From assembly GCF_018294505.1 (NCBI RefSeq), contig NC_057810.1:204494113-204558112 (forward strand): 64,000 nucleotides of DNA, in the 5' to 3' direction. A program made the position numbers and the translations under genes. Origin of the DNA: Triticum aestivum (lineage: Eukaryota; Streptophyta; Magnoliopsida; Poales; Poaceae). The notes beneath the pieces were generated by a model. The model did not search any database. It saw only the letters and a program-made list of their open reading frames with translations, and had not been told where the DNA came from. Shown here piece after piece: positions 10,228-20,992 of the stretch; the first letter of the stretch is position 1; the number at the start of each line of letters is the position of its first letter.

Positions 10228-11550
10228 ATGGCGCAAGATAATACCAAATTGTGTGATTTCTCCAATACCAATAATAATGATTTCCTTAGTACTCCGATTG
10301 CTCCTCTTAATGATGTTGAGTCTTGTGAAATCAATACTGCTTTGCTGAATCTTGTGATGAAAGATCAATTCGCTGGCCTTCCTAGTGAAGATGCCGCTAC
10401 TCATCTAAACAACTTTGTTGATTTGTGTGATATGCAAAAGAAGAAAGATACAGATAATGATATTGTTAAATTGAAGTTATTTCCGGTTTCACTTAAAGAT
10501 CGTGCTAAAGTTTGGTTTTCGTCTTTGCCTAAAAATAGTATTGATTCTTGGAACAAGTGCAAAGATGCTTTTATCTCTAATTATTTTCCTCCCGCTAAGA
10601 TCATCACTCTTAGGAACGATATTATGAATTTTAAACAACTTGATCATGAGCATGTTGCCCAATCTTGGGAAAGAATGAAATTGATGATTCACAATTGCCC
10701 TACTCATGGTTTGGATTTATGGATGATCGTACAAAAAATTTATGCCGGTTTGAACTTTGATTCTAGAAATCTTTTAGATTCGGCCACGAGAGGCACGTTT
10801 ATGGAAATCACGTTAGGAGATGCTACAAAACTTCTTGATAATATTATGGCTAATTATTCTCAATGGCACACCGAAAGATCTTCTAGTAAAAAAGTGCATG
10901 CTATAGAAGAAATCAATGTTTTGAGTGGAAAGATGGATGAACTTATGAAGTTGTTTGCTACTAAAAATACTCCTCTTGATCCCAATGATATGCCTTTGTC
11001 TACTTTGATTGAGAATAATAATGAATCTATGGATGTGAATTTTGTTGGTAGGAATAGTTTTGGAAACAATGCTTATAGAGGAAACTTTAATCCTAGACCG
11101 TTCCCTAGTAATTACTCTAATAATTATGGAAATTCCTACAATAATTCTTATGGTAATTTTAATAAGATGCCCTCTGGTTTTGAGAATAGTGTGAAAGAAT
11201 TTATGATTTCTCAAAAGAATTTTAATGCTGTGCTTGAAGAAAAATTGCTCAAAGTTGATGATTTGGCTAGGAATGTTGATAGACTTTCGCTTGATGTTGA
11301 TTCTCTTAAAATTAGATCTTCTCCTCCTAAGCATGATATCAATGAGTCTCTCAAAGCAATGATAATTTCCATTGATGAGTGCAACGAAAGAACTGCTAGA
11401 TTGCGTGCTAAGAAAGATTGCTTTGTAAAGGCGTGTTCTTCTAGTTTTCATGAAAATAATGATGAAGATCTTAAAGTTATTGATGTGTCTCCTATTATAT
11501 CTTTGTTTTGCAATATGAATCTTAATAATAATGGGGCTGGAGATGCAACT
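10228..11550 (+). CDS. Gag of element B (open up to the LINE insertion)
   Basis: The start ATGGCGCAAG at 10228 is chosen because element C has the same MAQDNTKLCDFSN start at 28994 (minus); the frame is open further upstream only by chance. The 441 codons hold the usual gag core: LKLFPVSLKDRAKVWFSSLP, YFPPAKI, SWERMKLM, NCPTHGLDLW and ITLGDATKLLDNIM. A linker rich in Asn, Tyr and Gly (NNAYRGNFNPRPF) follows, then a helical tail (EEKLLKVDDLARNVDRLSLD). No zinc knuckle is visible. Gag would package the element RNA. The LINE inserted about 30 codons before the region that leads into the protease, so the polyprotein is cut. The open frame extends artificially into the LINE to 11682. Confidence 0.85.
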
Positions 11551-11553
11551 TTT
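11539..11553. repeat. Left target-site copy of the LINE insertion
   Basis: GGAGATGCAACTTT here corresponds to GGAGATGAGTCAACTTT at 12419-12435. The left copy lacks AGT and runs into the T tract. Element A shows the empty site (GGAGATGAGTCAACTTTAG near 2460). Confidence 0.6.
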
Positions 11554-12418
11554 TTTAGGGAAATGCCATCATGGCGGTTTATATTTCATGAGCAAAAAGG
11601 GCTACATCTTCTGATAAAATGTCTAACAAAAAACCCGGAGGCTTGGACTGCCATACAATGGTTCGCGAGTCCTCCGACATAGTGCCAACATATCAACCGC
11701 CATATTGGCTTACCTAGGGCAGTGTTGAAAACTAACTGAAACAAAATTATGACAAATAAAAGCGCACTCCTCATAAATAGCTGCTGCCGGTCCAAGCGAG
11801 TTGCCTCCAGATTGCATCACTTGGATCACTTCCATACAGTCGGCCTCAATCACCAGTTTGTTGTAGCCCATGTCGTTTGCCAGAATGAGGCCGTCTCGGA
11901 GCCCTCGGGCTTCCGCCGTCGCCGCGTCCTCAACGAACCGAATGTCGCTACATGATGCTGCAATGAAGAATCCAGAAGCATCGCGTAAGATTGCACCTGA
12001 ACCCCCTGAACCACTGTCCTCAGAAAAAGAGGCATCTACGTTGATTTTTACAAATCCCTCACTTGGCTTGGTCCATCCATGTCTCTCAATCTGGCCTGGA
12101 CCCTTTTTCTTTGCTCTTGAGAAGTTCTTGGACAGCGTCGAAATCGCTTGTGCTGATCGTGTAGGATCTTGTAGCTGTTCACCATGCGTAAACTTCCTCC
12201 GTTCCCACCACAGGTACCAAACTGTCGTTGCGATTAACTCTTTACATTTAACACTCGGAAGCAGCGGTGCCGGTACATTAGGAGATAGAAGTAGGTCAGC
12301 CAACACTGCCGCACCTTCCCTTTCGACGGAGCAAAGCTCACTGATCCTGTTTGCCATGCCCAGTGCACACCAGACTGCTTGAACACGTTGACACTTGAAG
12401 AAAGCATGGCTGATACTC
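11551..12418 (-). mobile_element. 5'-truncated LINE (L1-type) inserted antisense in gag
   Basis: The plus-strand left edge is a T run (11550-11556), i.e. the poly(A) tail of a minus-strand LINE. The coding part ends at 11710. The right edge meets the second target copy at 12419. Only the last 0.87 kb of the element is present, as expected from incomplete target-primed reverse transcription. Confidence 0.8.
11710..12418 (-). pseudogene. LINE ORF2 C-terminus: zinc-finger-like and RNase H domains
   Basis: Reading on the minus strand, the open frame first shows the RVT-associated zinc-binding remnant (HAFFKCQRVQAVWCALG). A linker (LWWERRKFTHGE) and a plant LINE RNase H domain follow: KINVDASF, GSGGSGAILRDASG, AATAEARGLRDGL and KLVIEADC. 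The acidic residues Asp, Glu and Asp of the RNase H catalytic set are all visible. The frame ends at 11710. The upstream endonuclease and RT domains were never copied. The annotated frame reaches 12552 only by running into host gag, so I end it at the junction. Inactive because truncated. Confidence 0.8.
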
Positions 12419-13189
12419 GGAGATGAGTCAACTTTAGTTAGAAGGCGTCCCAAGAATTCGGAATTTTTAGATCTTGATGCTAAATTTGGTAAAAGTGGGA
12501 TTGGAGAGGTCATGACTTTAAATAGCATTGAACCCACTATCTCGGATTTCAAGGAATTTGATTATGGTAATTGTTCTTTAGAAGGTTGTATTTCCTTGTT
12601 GCAATCCGTTGTTAATTCTCCTCATGCTTATAGTCAAAATAAAGCTTTTACCAAACATATCGTTGATGCCTTGATGCAATCTTATGATGAAAAACTTAAT
12701 TTGGAAGTTTCTATACCTAGAAAACTTAATGATGAGTGGTAACCTACTATAAAGATTAAAATTAAAGATCATGAGTGTTTTGCTTTGTGTGATTTGGGTG
12801 CTAGTGTTTCCACGATTCTGAAAACTTTACGTGATATTCTAGGTTTCCATGATCTTGATGGTTGCTCTTTAAATTTGCACCTTGCGGATTCCACCATTAA
12901 AAAGCCAATGGGAAGGTTCAATGATGTTCTCATTGTTGCAAATAGAAATTTGGTGCCCATAGATTTCATCATTCTTGATATAGATTGCAATCTTTCTTGC
13001 CCTATTATTCTTGGTAGACCTTTCCTTAGAATGATTGGCGCGATAATTGATATGAAGGAAGGGAATATTAGATTCCAATTTCCATTAAGGAAAGGCATGG
13101 AGCACTTTCCAAGAAAGAAAGATAAATTACCTTATGAATCTATCATGCGGGCTACTTATGAATTGAGTGCCAAAGATGGCACTACTTAG
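12419..13189 (+). pseudogene. Gag tail and aspartic protease of element B
   Basis: This resumes the frame cut by the LINE. It includes the conserved stretch around NCSLEGCISLLQSVVNSPHA and IPRKLNDEW, then a TAA stop at 12739-12741 in place of the Glu found in A and C (EWEP). After the stop the protease frame is open: CDLGASVSTI (12788-12817) carries the catalytic Asp in DLGAS. Downstream are DFIILDIDCN, ILGRPFLRM and GNIRFQFPLRKG, and the stop is TAG at 13187-13189. The protease would process the gag polyprotein. There is no RT downstream. Confidence 0.8.
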
Positions 13190-13805
13190 ATCTATCTTCG
13201 CTTTTATGCCTAGCTAGGGGCGTTAAACGATAGCGTTAGTTGGGAGGCAACCCAATTTTATTTGTGTTTTTTGTTTTTGTTTCTGTTTAGTAATAAATTT
13301 TGCATCTACCTTCTATTTAGATGTATTTTATGTTTTAATTAGTGTTTGTGCCAAGTAGAACCTATAGGATAACCTATGATGATAGTTGATTTGATTCTGC
13401 TGAAAAACAGAAACTTTGCGCGCAGGAAATTAGTTTTGTTAAATCACAAAAACGTGCTTTTGCGTTGATTCTTTTTGCTTCTGATCAATAGACAAATTTT
13501 CCAGGACTTCCTATTTTGATAGGAGTTTTAGAGTTCCAGAAGTTTGTGTTAGTTACAGATTGCTACAGACTGTTCTTTTTTTGACAGATTCTACCTTTCG
13601 TGTGTTGTTTGCTTATTTTGATGCATCTATGGCTAGTAAAATAGTTTATAAACCATAGCGAAGTTGGAATACAGTAGGTTTAACACCTAAATAAATAAAG
13701 AATGAGTTCATTACAGTACCTTATGTGGTGGTTTTGTTTTCTTTCACTAACGGAGCTTATAAGATTTCCTGTTGAGTTTTGTGTTGTGAAGTTTTCAAGT
13801 TTTCC
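13190..13805 (+). other. Start of 3' noncoding region of element B
   Basis: It contains the GGGCGTTAAAC/GGGAGGCAACCC module (13207-13256) and the conserved island (13565-13592). Homology to element A runs through TTGTGAAGTTTTCAAGTTTT (to about 13804) and then stops abruptly at the Angela-type LTR. Confidence 0.75.
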
Positions 13806-15429
13806 TGTTATTATTATATTTCCTTATTCATGGTAATCGTTTATTATCCATGCTAGAATTGTATTGATAGGAAACTCAGATACATGTGTGGATACATAGA
13901 CAATACCATGTCCCTAGTAAGCCTCTAGTTGACTAGCTTATTGATCAATAGATGGTTACGGTTTCCTGACCATGGACATTGGATGTCATTGATAACGTGA
14001 TCACATCACTAGGAGAATGATGTGATGGACAAGACCCAATCCTAAGCCTAGCACAAGATCGTGTAGTTCGTATGCTAAAGCTTTTCTAAATGTCAAGTAT
14101 CTTTTCCTTAGACCATGAGATTGTGCAACTCCCGGATACCGTAGGAATGCTTTGGGTGTACCAAACGTCACAACGTAACTGGGTGGCTATAAAGGTGCAC
14201 TACGGGTCTCCGAAAGTGTCTGTTTGGTTGGCACGAATCGAGACTGGGATTTGTCACTCCGTGTGACGGAGAGGTATCTCTGGGCCCACTCGGTAGGACA
14301 TCATCATAATGTGCACAATGTGATCAAGGAGTTAATCGTGGGATGATGTGTTACGGAACGAGTAAAGATACTTGCTGGTAACAAGATTGAACAAGGTATC
14401 GGTATACCGGCGATCGAATCTCGGGCAAGTACTATACCGGTAGACAAAGGGAATTGTATACGGGATTGATTGAATCCTTGACATCGTGGTTCATCCAATG
14501 AGATCATCATGGAACATGTGGGAGCCAACATGGGTATCCAGATCCTGCTATTGGTTATTGGCTGGAGAGTTGTCTCGGTCATGTCTGCATGGTTCCCGAA
14601 CCCGTAGGGTCTACACACTTAATGTTCGATGATGCTAGGGTTATAGGGAATAGATATACGTGGTTACCAAATGTTGTTCGCAGTCCCTGATGAGATCCCG
14701 GACGTCACGGGGAGTTCCGTAATGGTCCAGAGGTAAAGATTTATATATGGGAAGTCCTGTTTTGGTTACCGGAAAAGTTTCGAGTGCTATCGGTAACGTA
14801 CCGGGACCAAGGCGAAGAGAGAAGGGAAAGGGGGGAAACCCTAGGCTCAGATGGGCCCAAGGCCCACCTAGTGGTGCGCCCCCCCCTCCCCTTGGTCGCC
14901 CCCTAGATGAGATCTAGGGCTGGCCGCCACCCCTAGCGGTGGAAACCTAGGTGGGGGCGCAGCCCCTCCCTTCCCCCTATATATAGTGGAGGTTTTGGGT
15001 CTGCCCAACACATGAGTCTCTCTCTCCCAAGGCGCAGCCCTACCTCTCTCCCTCCTCGTCTCTCGTAGTGATTGGCGAAGCCCTGCTGGAGTACCGCGCT
15101 CCTCCACCACCACCACGCCGTCGTGCTGCTACTGGACGGAGTCTTCCTCAACCTCTCCCTCTCTCCTTGCTGGATCAAGGCATGGGAGACGTCACCGGGC
15201 TGCACGTGTGTTGAACGCGGAGGCGCCGTTGTTCGGCGCTTAGATCGGAATCGACCGCAATCTGAATCGCCATGAGTACGAATACCTCATCCGCGTTCTT
15301 GCAATGCTTCCGCTTAGCGATCTACAAGGGTATGTAGATGTACTCCCCTTCCCCTTGTTGCTATATTACTCCATAGATTGATCTTGGTGATGCGTAGAAA
15401 ATTTTGAATTTCTGCTACGTTCCCCAACA
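13806..15429 (+). mobile_element. BARE1/WIS/Angela-type Copia LTR, plus strand, lacking its first ~43 bp
   Basis: From TTATTATTATATTTCCTTAT it aligns with the LTR of element F read on the minus strand, and it ends TGCTACGTTCCCCAACA. The expected start (TGTTGGAAATATGCCCTAGA) is missing, so the junction with element B is a deletion or rearrangement point and not an LTR end. A TATA box (CTATATATAG) is at 14978-14987. No Met-tRNA primer site follows its 3' end. It is therefore a solo or orphan LTR. Confidence 0.85.
14978..14987 (+). promoter_or_regulatory. TATA box of plus-strand Angela-type LTR
   Basis: CTATATATAG follows a GC-rich U3 segment, as in the LTRs of F and G. Confidence 0.65.
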
Positions 15430-15446
15430 TGTGTTGGGGAACGTAG
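15415..15446. repeat. Palindromic LTR-LTR junction
   Basis: CTACGTTCCCCAACA (15415-15429) and TGTTGGGGAACGTAG (15432-15446) are perfect 15-bp inverted arms with a 2-bp TG spacer. They are the 3' ends of two Angela-type LTRs meeting tail to tail. Confidence 0.9.
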
Positions 15447-16281
15447 TAATTTCAAAAAAAATCCTACGCACACGCAAGATCATGGTGATGCATAGCAACG
15501 AGAGGGGAGAGTGTGTCCACATACCCTCATAGACCAAAAGCGGAAGTGTTAGAACAATGCGGTTGATGTAGTCGTACGTCTTCACGGCCCGACCGATCAA
15601 GCACCAAAACTACGGCGCCTCCGAGTTTTAGCACACGTACAGCTCGATGACGATCCCCGTACTCCGATCCAGCAGAATGTCAGGGAAGAGTTCCGTCAGC
15701 ACGATGGCGTGGTGACGATCTTGATGTTCTACCATCGCAGGGCTTCCCCTAAGCACCGCTACAATATTATCGAGGAGGACTATGGTGGAGGGGGGCACCG
15801 CACACGGCTAAGAGATCAAGAGATCAATTGTTATTCTCCCTAGAGGTGCCCCTTGCCCCCATATATAAAGGAGCCAGGGGGAGGGGGCGGCCGGCCTAGG
15901 AGGGGGCACGCCAAGGGGAGTCCTACTCCCACCGGGAGTAGGACTCCCTCCTTCCTTGTTGGACTAGGAGAAGGGGGGAAGGAGGAAGGAGAGAGGAAGC
16001 AAAGGGGGGGCGCCGCCCCCCTCTCCTTGTCCTATTTGGACTAGGGGGGGAGGGGCGCGCGGCCCAGCCCTTTCCTCCTCTCCTCTTCTCCACTAAGGCC
16101 CATGTAGGCCCATTAAGCCCCCGGGGGGTTCCGGTAACCTCCCGATACTCCGGTAAAATCCCGATTTCACCCGGAACACTTCCGATATCCAAATATAGGC
16201 TTCCAATATATAAATCTTCATGTCTCGACCATTTCGAGACTCTTCGTCATGTCCGTATTCTTATCCGGGACTCCGAACAAA
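15432..16281 (-). mobile_element. Partial 3' LTR of element G
   Basis: It matches 19257-20100 of the 5' LTR nearly base for base, including the GGAGTAGGACTCCC inverted repeat and TATA region. It ends at the shared TCCGGGACTCCGAACAAAC, after which the 5' LTR continues TTTGGTACATC but this copy enters integrase coding sequence. Confidence 0.85.
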
Positions 16282-16626
16282 CGATAGTGGTAAACCGATA
16301 AGAGACATCATAGGTTGCACAATATCCAATAAAGTGCGGTTATGATGTTCGTACACATCATAACGTTGTGGTGTTCCAGGTGGTGTGAACTGTGAAACTA
16401 TTCCACATTGTTTTATATGAAGGCCAAACTCATAACTCAAATATTCTCCTCCACGATCAGATCGTAGAAACTTTATTTTCTTGTTACGATGATTCTCCAC
16501 TTCACTCTGAAATTCTTTGAACTTTTCAAATGTTTCAGACTTGTGTTTTATTAAGTAGATATACTCATATCTGCTCAAATCATCTTGTGAAGGTCTGAAA
16601 ATAACGATACCCGCCACAAGCATCAA
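16282..16626 (-). pseudogene. Integrase core fragment of element G
   Basis: The frame includes DDLSRYEYIYLIKHKSETF, IKFLRSDRGGEYLSYEFG, and a C-terminal piece with TPPGTPQRYDVYEHHNRTLL. In F the corresponding motif is NGVSERRNRTLL, with the catalytic Glu; here it reads DVYEHHNRTLL. The Asp of the SDRGGEY block is present. The fragment ends at the deletion junction. Not functional. Confidence 0.75.
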
Positions 16627-16980
16627 TACTCATTGGACCGCATACATCGGTATGCATTATTTCCAATAAATCAGTAGCTCGTTCCATTGTTCCGAAGAAC
16701 GGAGTTTTAGTCATCTTGCCCAAAAGGCATGGTTCGCAAGCATTAAATGATTCATAATCAAGTGATTCCAAAAACCCATTAGCATGGAGTTTCTTCATGC
16801 GCTTTACATCAATATGACCCAAACGGGAGTGCCACAAATAAGTTGCACTATCATTATCAACTTTGCATATTTTGGCATCAATATTATGAATATGTGTATC
16901 ACTACGATCGAGATCCAACAAACTATTTTCATTGGGTGTATGACCATTGAAGGTTTTATTCATGTAAACAGAACAACAAT
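16580..16980 (-). pseudogene. GAG-pre-integrase / integrase zinc-binding fragment of element G
   Basis: The minus frame shows YLWHSRLGHIDVKRMKKLHA and CEPCLLGKMTKTPF, the His-His-Cys-Cys zinc-binding block before Copia integrases. LEIMHTDVCGPMSID follows, with the first catalytic Asp. A frameshift near 16600 separates it from the next integrase piece. Confidence 0.75.
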
Positions 16981-18021
16981 TATTCTCTGACTTTAAATGA
17001 ATAACTGTATTGCAATAAACATGATCAAATAATATTCATGCTCAACGCAAACGCCAAATAACATTTATTTAGGTTTAACACTAATCTCAAAAGTATAGGG
17101 TGTGTGCGATGATGATCATATCAATCTTGGAACCACTTCCAACACACATCAATAACATGTATATCAAATATACCCTTGTTCACTTTGCCATCCTTCTTAT
17201 CCACCAAATATTCAGGGCATTTCCGCTTCCACTGACTATTTCCTTTGTAGTGTAAGCACTCAGTTTCAGGCTTTGGTCCAGCTTTGGGCTTCTTCACGGG
17301 AGTGACAACTTGCTTGCCATTCTACTTGAAGTTCCCTTTCTTTTCCTTTGCCCTTTTCTTGAAACTAGTGGTCTTGTCAATCATCAACACTTGATGCTCT
17401 TTTCTTGATTTCTACCTTCATCGATTTCAGCATCACGAATAGCTCGGGAATCGTTTTTGTCATCCCTTGCATTATAGTTCATCACGAAGTTCCAGTAACT
17501 TGGTGATGGTGACTAGAGAACTCTGCCAATCGCTATCTTATCTGGAAGTTTAATACCCACTTGAATCAAGCGATTGTAGTACTCAGACAATCTAAGTACT
17601 TGCTCACTAGTTGAGCAATTCTCCTCCATCTTTTAGGTGAAGTATTTGTCTGAGGTCTCATACCTCTTGACACGGGCATGAGTCTGAAATACCAATTTCA
17701 TCTCTTGAAACATCTTATATGTTCCATGACTTTTCAAAAACGTTTTTGCAGTCCCGGTTCTAAGCCATAAAGCATGGTGCACAAAACTATCAAGTAGTCA
17801 TCATATTAAGCTAGCCAAACGTTTATAACGTCTGCATCTGCTCCTACAATAGGTCTGTCACCTAGCGGTGCATAAAGGACATAATTCTTCTGTGCAACAA
17901 TGAGGATAAACCTCATATCACGGACCAAGTCCGCATCATTGCTACTAACATCTTTCAACTTAGTTTTCTCTAGGAACACATATAAAAACATAGCGAAGCA
18001 AAAAACATAGGGAAGCAACAA
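16981..18021 (-). pseudogene. Decayed gag, zinc knuckle and protease region of element G
   Basis: Homology with element F gag is recognisable in pieces. The N-terminus is at 18021-17806 (FLEKTKLKD, LIVAQKNYVLYAPLGD). The GKGKKNFK-like basic tract and zinc-knuckle region lie near 17220-17400. The frame changes several times and stops are frequent. It would have encoded capsid and aspartic protease. Confidence 0.65.
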
Positions 18022-19242
18022 TGCGAGCTATTGATCTACAACATAATTTGCAAAATACTACCAGGACTAAGTTCATGATAAATTAAAGTTCAATTAATCA
18101 TATTACTTAAGAACTCCCACTTAGACAAACATCTCTCTAGTCATCTAAGTGATCACGTGATCTAAATCAACTAAACCATGTCTGATCATCACGTGAGATG
18201 GAGTAGTTTTCAATGGTGAACGTCACTATGTTGATCATATCTACTATATGATTCACGTTCGACCTTTCGGTCTCCGTGTTCCGAGGCCATATCTGTATAT
18301 GGTAGGCTCGTCAAGTTTAACCTGAGTATTCCGCATGTGCAACTGTTTTGCACCCGTTGTATTTGAACGTAGAGCCTATCACACCCGATTATCACGTGGT
18401 CTCTCAGCACGAAGAACTTTCACAACGGTGCATACTCAGGGAGAACACTTCTTGATAATTAGTGAGAGATCATCTTAAAATGCTACCGTCAATCAAAGCA
18501 AGATAAGATGCATAAAGGATAAACATCACATGCAATCAATATAAGTGATATGATATGGCCATCATCATCTTGTGCTTGTGATCTTCATCTCTAAAGCACC
18601 GTCATGATCACCATCATCACCGGCGCGACACCTTGATCTCCATCGTAGCATCGTTGCCATTTCACCATCTATTGCTTCTACGACTATCGCTACCGCTTAG
18701 TGATAAAGTAAAGCAATTACAGGGTGCTTGCATTTCATACAATAAAGCGACAACCATATGGCTCCTGCCAATTGCCGATAACTTGGTTACAAAACATGAT
18801 CATTTCATACAATAAAATATAGCATCATGTCTTGACCATATCACATCACAACATGCCCTGTAAAAACAAGTTAGACGTCCTCTACTTTGTTGTTGCAAGT
18901 TTTACGTGGCTGCTACGGGCTGGGCAAGAACCGTTCTTACCTACGCATCAAAACCACAATGATAGTTCGTCATGTTAGTGATGTTTTAACCTTCTCAAGG
19001 ACCGGGCGTAGCCACACTCGGTTCAACTAAAGTTGGAGAAACTGACACCCGCCAGCCACCTGTGTGCAAAGCACGTCGGTAGAACCAGTCTCGTGTAAGC
19101 GTACGCGTAATGTCGGTCTGGGCTGCTTCATCCAACAATACTGCCAAACCAAAGTATGACATGCTGGTAAGCAGTATGACTTGTATCGCCCACAACTCAC
19201 TTGTGTTCTACTTGTGCATATAACATCAACGCATAAAACCTA
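18022..19242 (-). other. 5' leader of element G
   Basis: About 1.2 kb of noncoding DNA lies between the primer site and gag, the long leader typical of BARE1/Angela elements. It aligns with the F leader (47485-48756), e.g. the GACCTTTCGGTCTC and ATCACGTGAGA words. No coding sequence supported. Confidence 0.7.
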
Positions 19243-19255
19243 GGCTCTGATACCA
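19243..19255 (-). promoter_or_regulatory. Primer binding site of element G (initiator Met tRNA)
   Basis: Minus strand reads TGGTATCAGAGCC, the standard complement to the 3' end of initiator methionine tRNA. One base (C at 19256) separates it from the LTR end. Confidence 0.85.
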
Positions 19256-19256
19256 C

Positions 19257-20992
19257 TGTTGGGGAACGTAGTAATTTCAAAAAAATTCCTACGCACACGC
19301 AAGATCATGGTGATGCATAACAATGAGAGGGGAGAGTGTCCACGTACCCTCGTAGACTGAAAGCGGAAGCGTTAGAACAACGCGGTTGATGTAGTCGTAC
19401 ATCTTCACGGCCCGACCGATCAAGCACCGAAACTATGGTGTCTCTGAGTTTTAGCACACATACAGCTCGATGACGATCCCCGTACTCCGATCCAGCAGAA
19501 TGTCGGGGAAGAATTCCGCCAGCATGACGGCGTGGTGACGATCTTGCTGTTCTACCGTCGCAGGGCTTCGCCTAAGCACCGCTACAATATTATCGAGGAG
19601 GACTATGGTGGAGGGGGGCACCGCACACGGCTAAGAGATCAAGAGATCAATTTTTATTCTCCCTAGAGGTGGCCCCTTGCCCCCGTATATAAAGGAGCCA
19701 GGGGGAGGGGGCGGCCGGCCTAGGAGGGGGCACGCCAAGGGGAGTCCTACTCCCACCGGGAGTAGGACTCCCTCCTTCCTTGTTGGACTAGGAGAAGGGG
19801 GAAAGGAGGAAGGAGAAGGGAAGGAAAGGGGGCGCCGCCCCCCTCTCCTTGTCCTATTCGGACTAGGGGGGAGGGGCGCGCGGCCCAGCCCTTGCCTCCT
19901 CTCCTCTTCTCCACTAAGGCCCATGTAGGCCCATTAAGCCCCCGGGGGGTTCCGGTAACCTCCCGGTACTCCGGTAAAATCCCGATTTCACCCGGAACAC
20001 TTCCGATATCCAAATATAGGCTTCCAATATAGCAATCTTCATGTCTCAACCATTTTGAGACTCCTCGTCATGTCCGTAATCTTATCCGGGACTCCGAACA
20101 AACTTTGGTACATCAAAACTCATAAACTCATAATATAACTGTCATCGAAACCTTAAGCGTGCGGACCCTACGGGTTCGAGAACTATGTAGACATGACCGA
20201 GACACGTTTCCGGTCAATAACCAATAGCAGAACCTGGATGCTCATATTGGCTCCTACATATTCTACGAAGATCTTTATCGGTCAAACCGCATAACAACAT
20301 ACGTTGTTCCCTTTGTCATCGGTATGTTACTTGCCCGAGATTTGATCGTCGGTATCTCAATACCTAGTTTAATCTCGTTACCGGCAAGTCTCTTTACTCG
20401 TTACGTAATGCATCATTCCGTAACTAACACATTAGCTACATTGCTTGCAAGGCTTATAGTGATGTGCATTACCGAGAGGGCCCAGAGATACCTCTCCGAC
20501 AATCGGAGTGACAAATCCTAATCTCGAAATACGCCAACCCAACAAGTACCTTTGGAGACACCTGTAGAGCACCTTTATAATCACCCAGTTACGTTGTGAT
20601 GTTTGGTAGCACACAAAGTGTTCCTCCGATAAATGGGAGTTGCATAATCTCATAGTCATAGGAACATGTATAAGTCATGAAGAAAGCAATAGCAACATAC
20701 TAAATGATCAAGTGCTAAGCTAATGGAATGGGTCAAGTCAATCACATCATTCTCCTAATGATGTGATCCCGTTAATCAAATGACAACTCATGTCTATGGC
20801 TAGGAAACATAACCATCTTTGATCAACGAGCTAGTCAAGTAGAGGCATACTAGTGACAATCTGTTTGTCTATGTACTCACACATGTATTATGTTTCCGGT
20901 TAATACAATTATAGCATGAATAATAAAAATTTATCATAATATAAGGAAATAAATAATAACTTTATTATTGCCTCTAGGGAATATTTCCTTCA
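19257..20992 (-). mobile_element. 5' LTR of element G
   Basis: 1736 bp; on the minus strand it starts TGAAGGAAATATTCCCTAGA and ends ACGTTCCCCAACA. The start differs from the TGTTGGAAATATGCCC of F, so it is a different subfamily. TATA region: GTATATAAAGG (19685-19695), read as CCTTTATATAC on the minus strand. Confidence 0.9.
19685..19695 (-). promoter_or_regulatory. TATA box of element G 5' LTR
   Basis: Minus-strand CCTTTATATAC. The equivalent in the 3' LTR copy is at 15861-15871. Confidence 0.55.

Larger units (their letters stand above)
8427..13805 (+). mobile_element. Element B: non-autonomous Gypsy retrotransposon, 3' truncated
   Basis: It has a complete 5' LTR (8427-9998), PBS, leader, gag, protease and the first 600 bp of the 3' noncoding region. 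It stops at about 13805, where an Angela-type LTR lacking its own first bases begins. The iterated hairpins, PPT and 3' LTR are missing. A LINE interrupts the gag-PR region at 11551-12418. This is the best-preserved gag of the three gag-PR elements in the window. Confidence 0.85.
15432..20992 (-). mobile_element. Element G: internally deleted Angela-type Copia retrotransposon
   Basis: On the minus strand: complete 5' LTR (19257-20992), Met-type primer site, long leader, decayed gag, GAG-pre-integrase and integrase core. The sequence then jumps at 16281/16282 directly into the 3' part of the 3' LTR (15432-16281). RT, RNase H, PPT and the first half of the 3' LTR are gone. No matching 5-bp target repeats are visible: the right flank is GGCTG and the left flank is the neighbouring LTR end. 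Confidence 0.85.

Noticed and set aside
11635..11682. Extension of the gag frame into the LINE
   Set aside because: The insertion begins at 11551; the reading beyond it is accidental.
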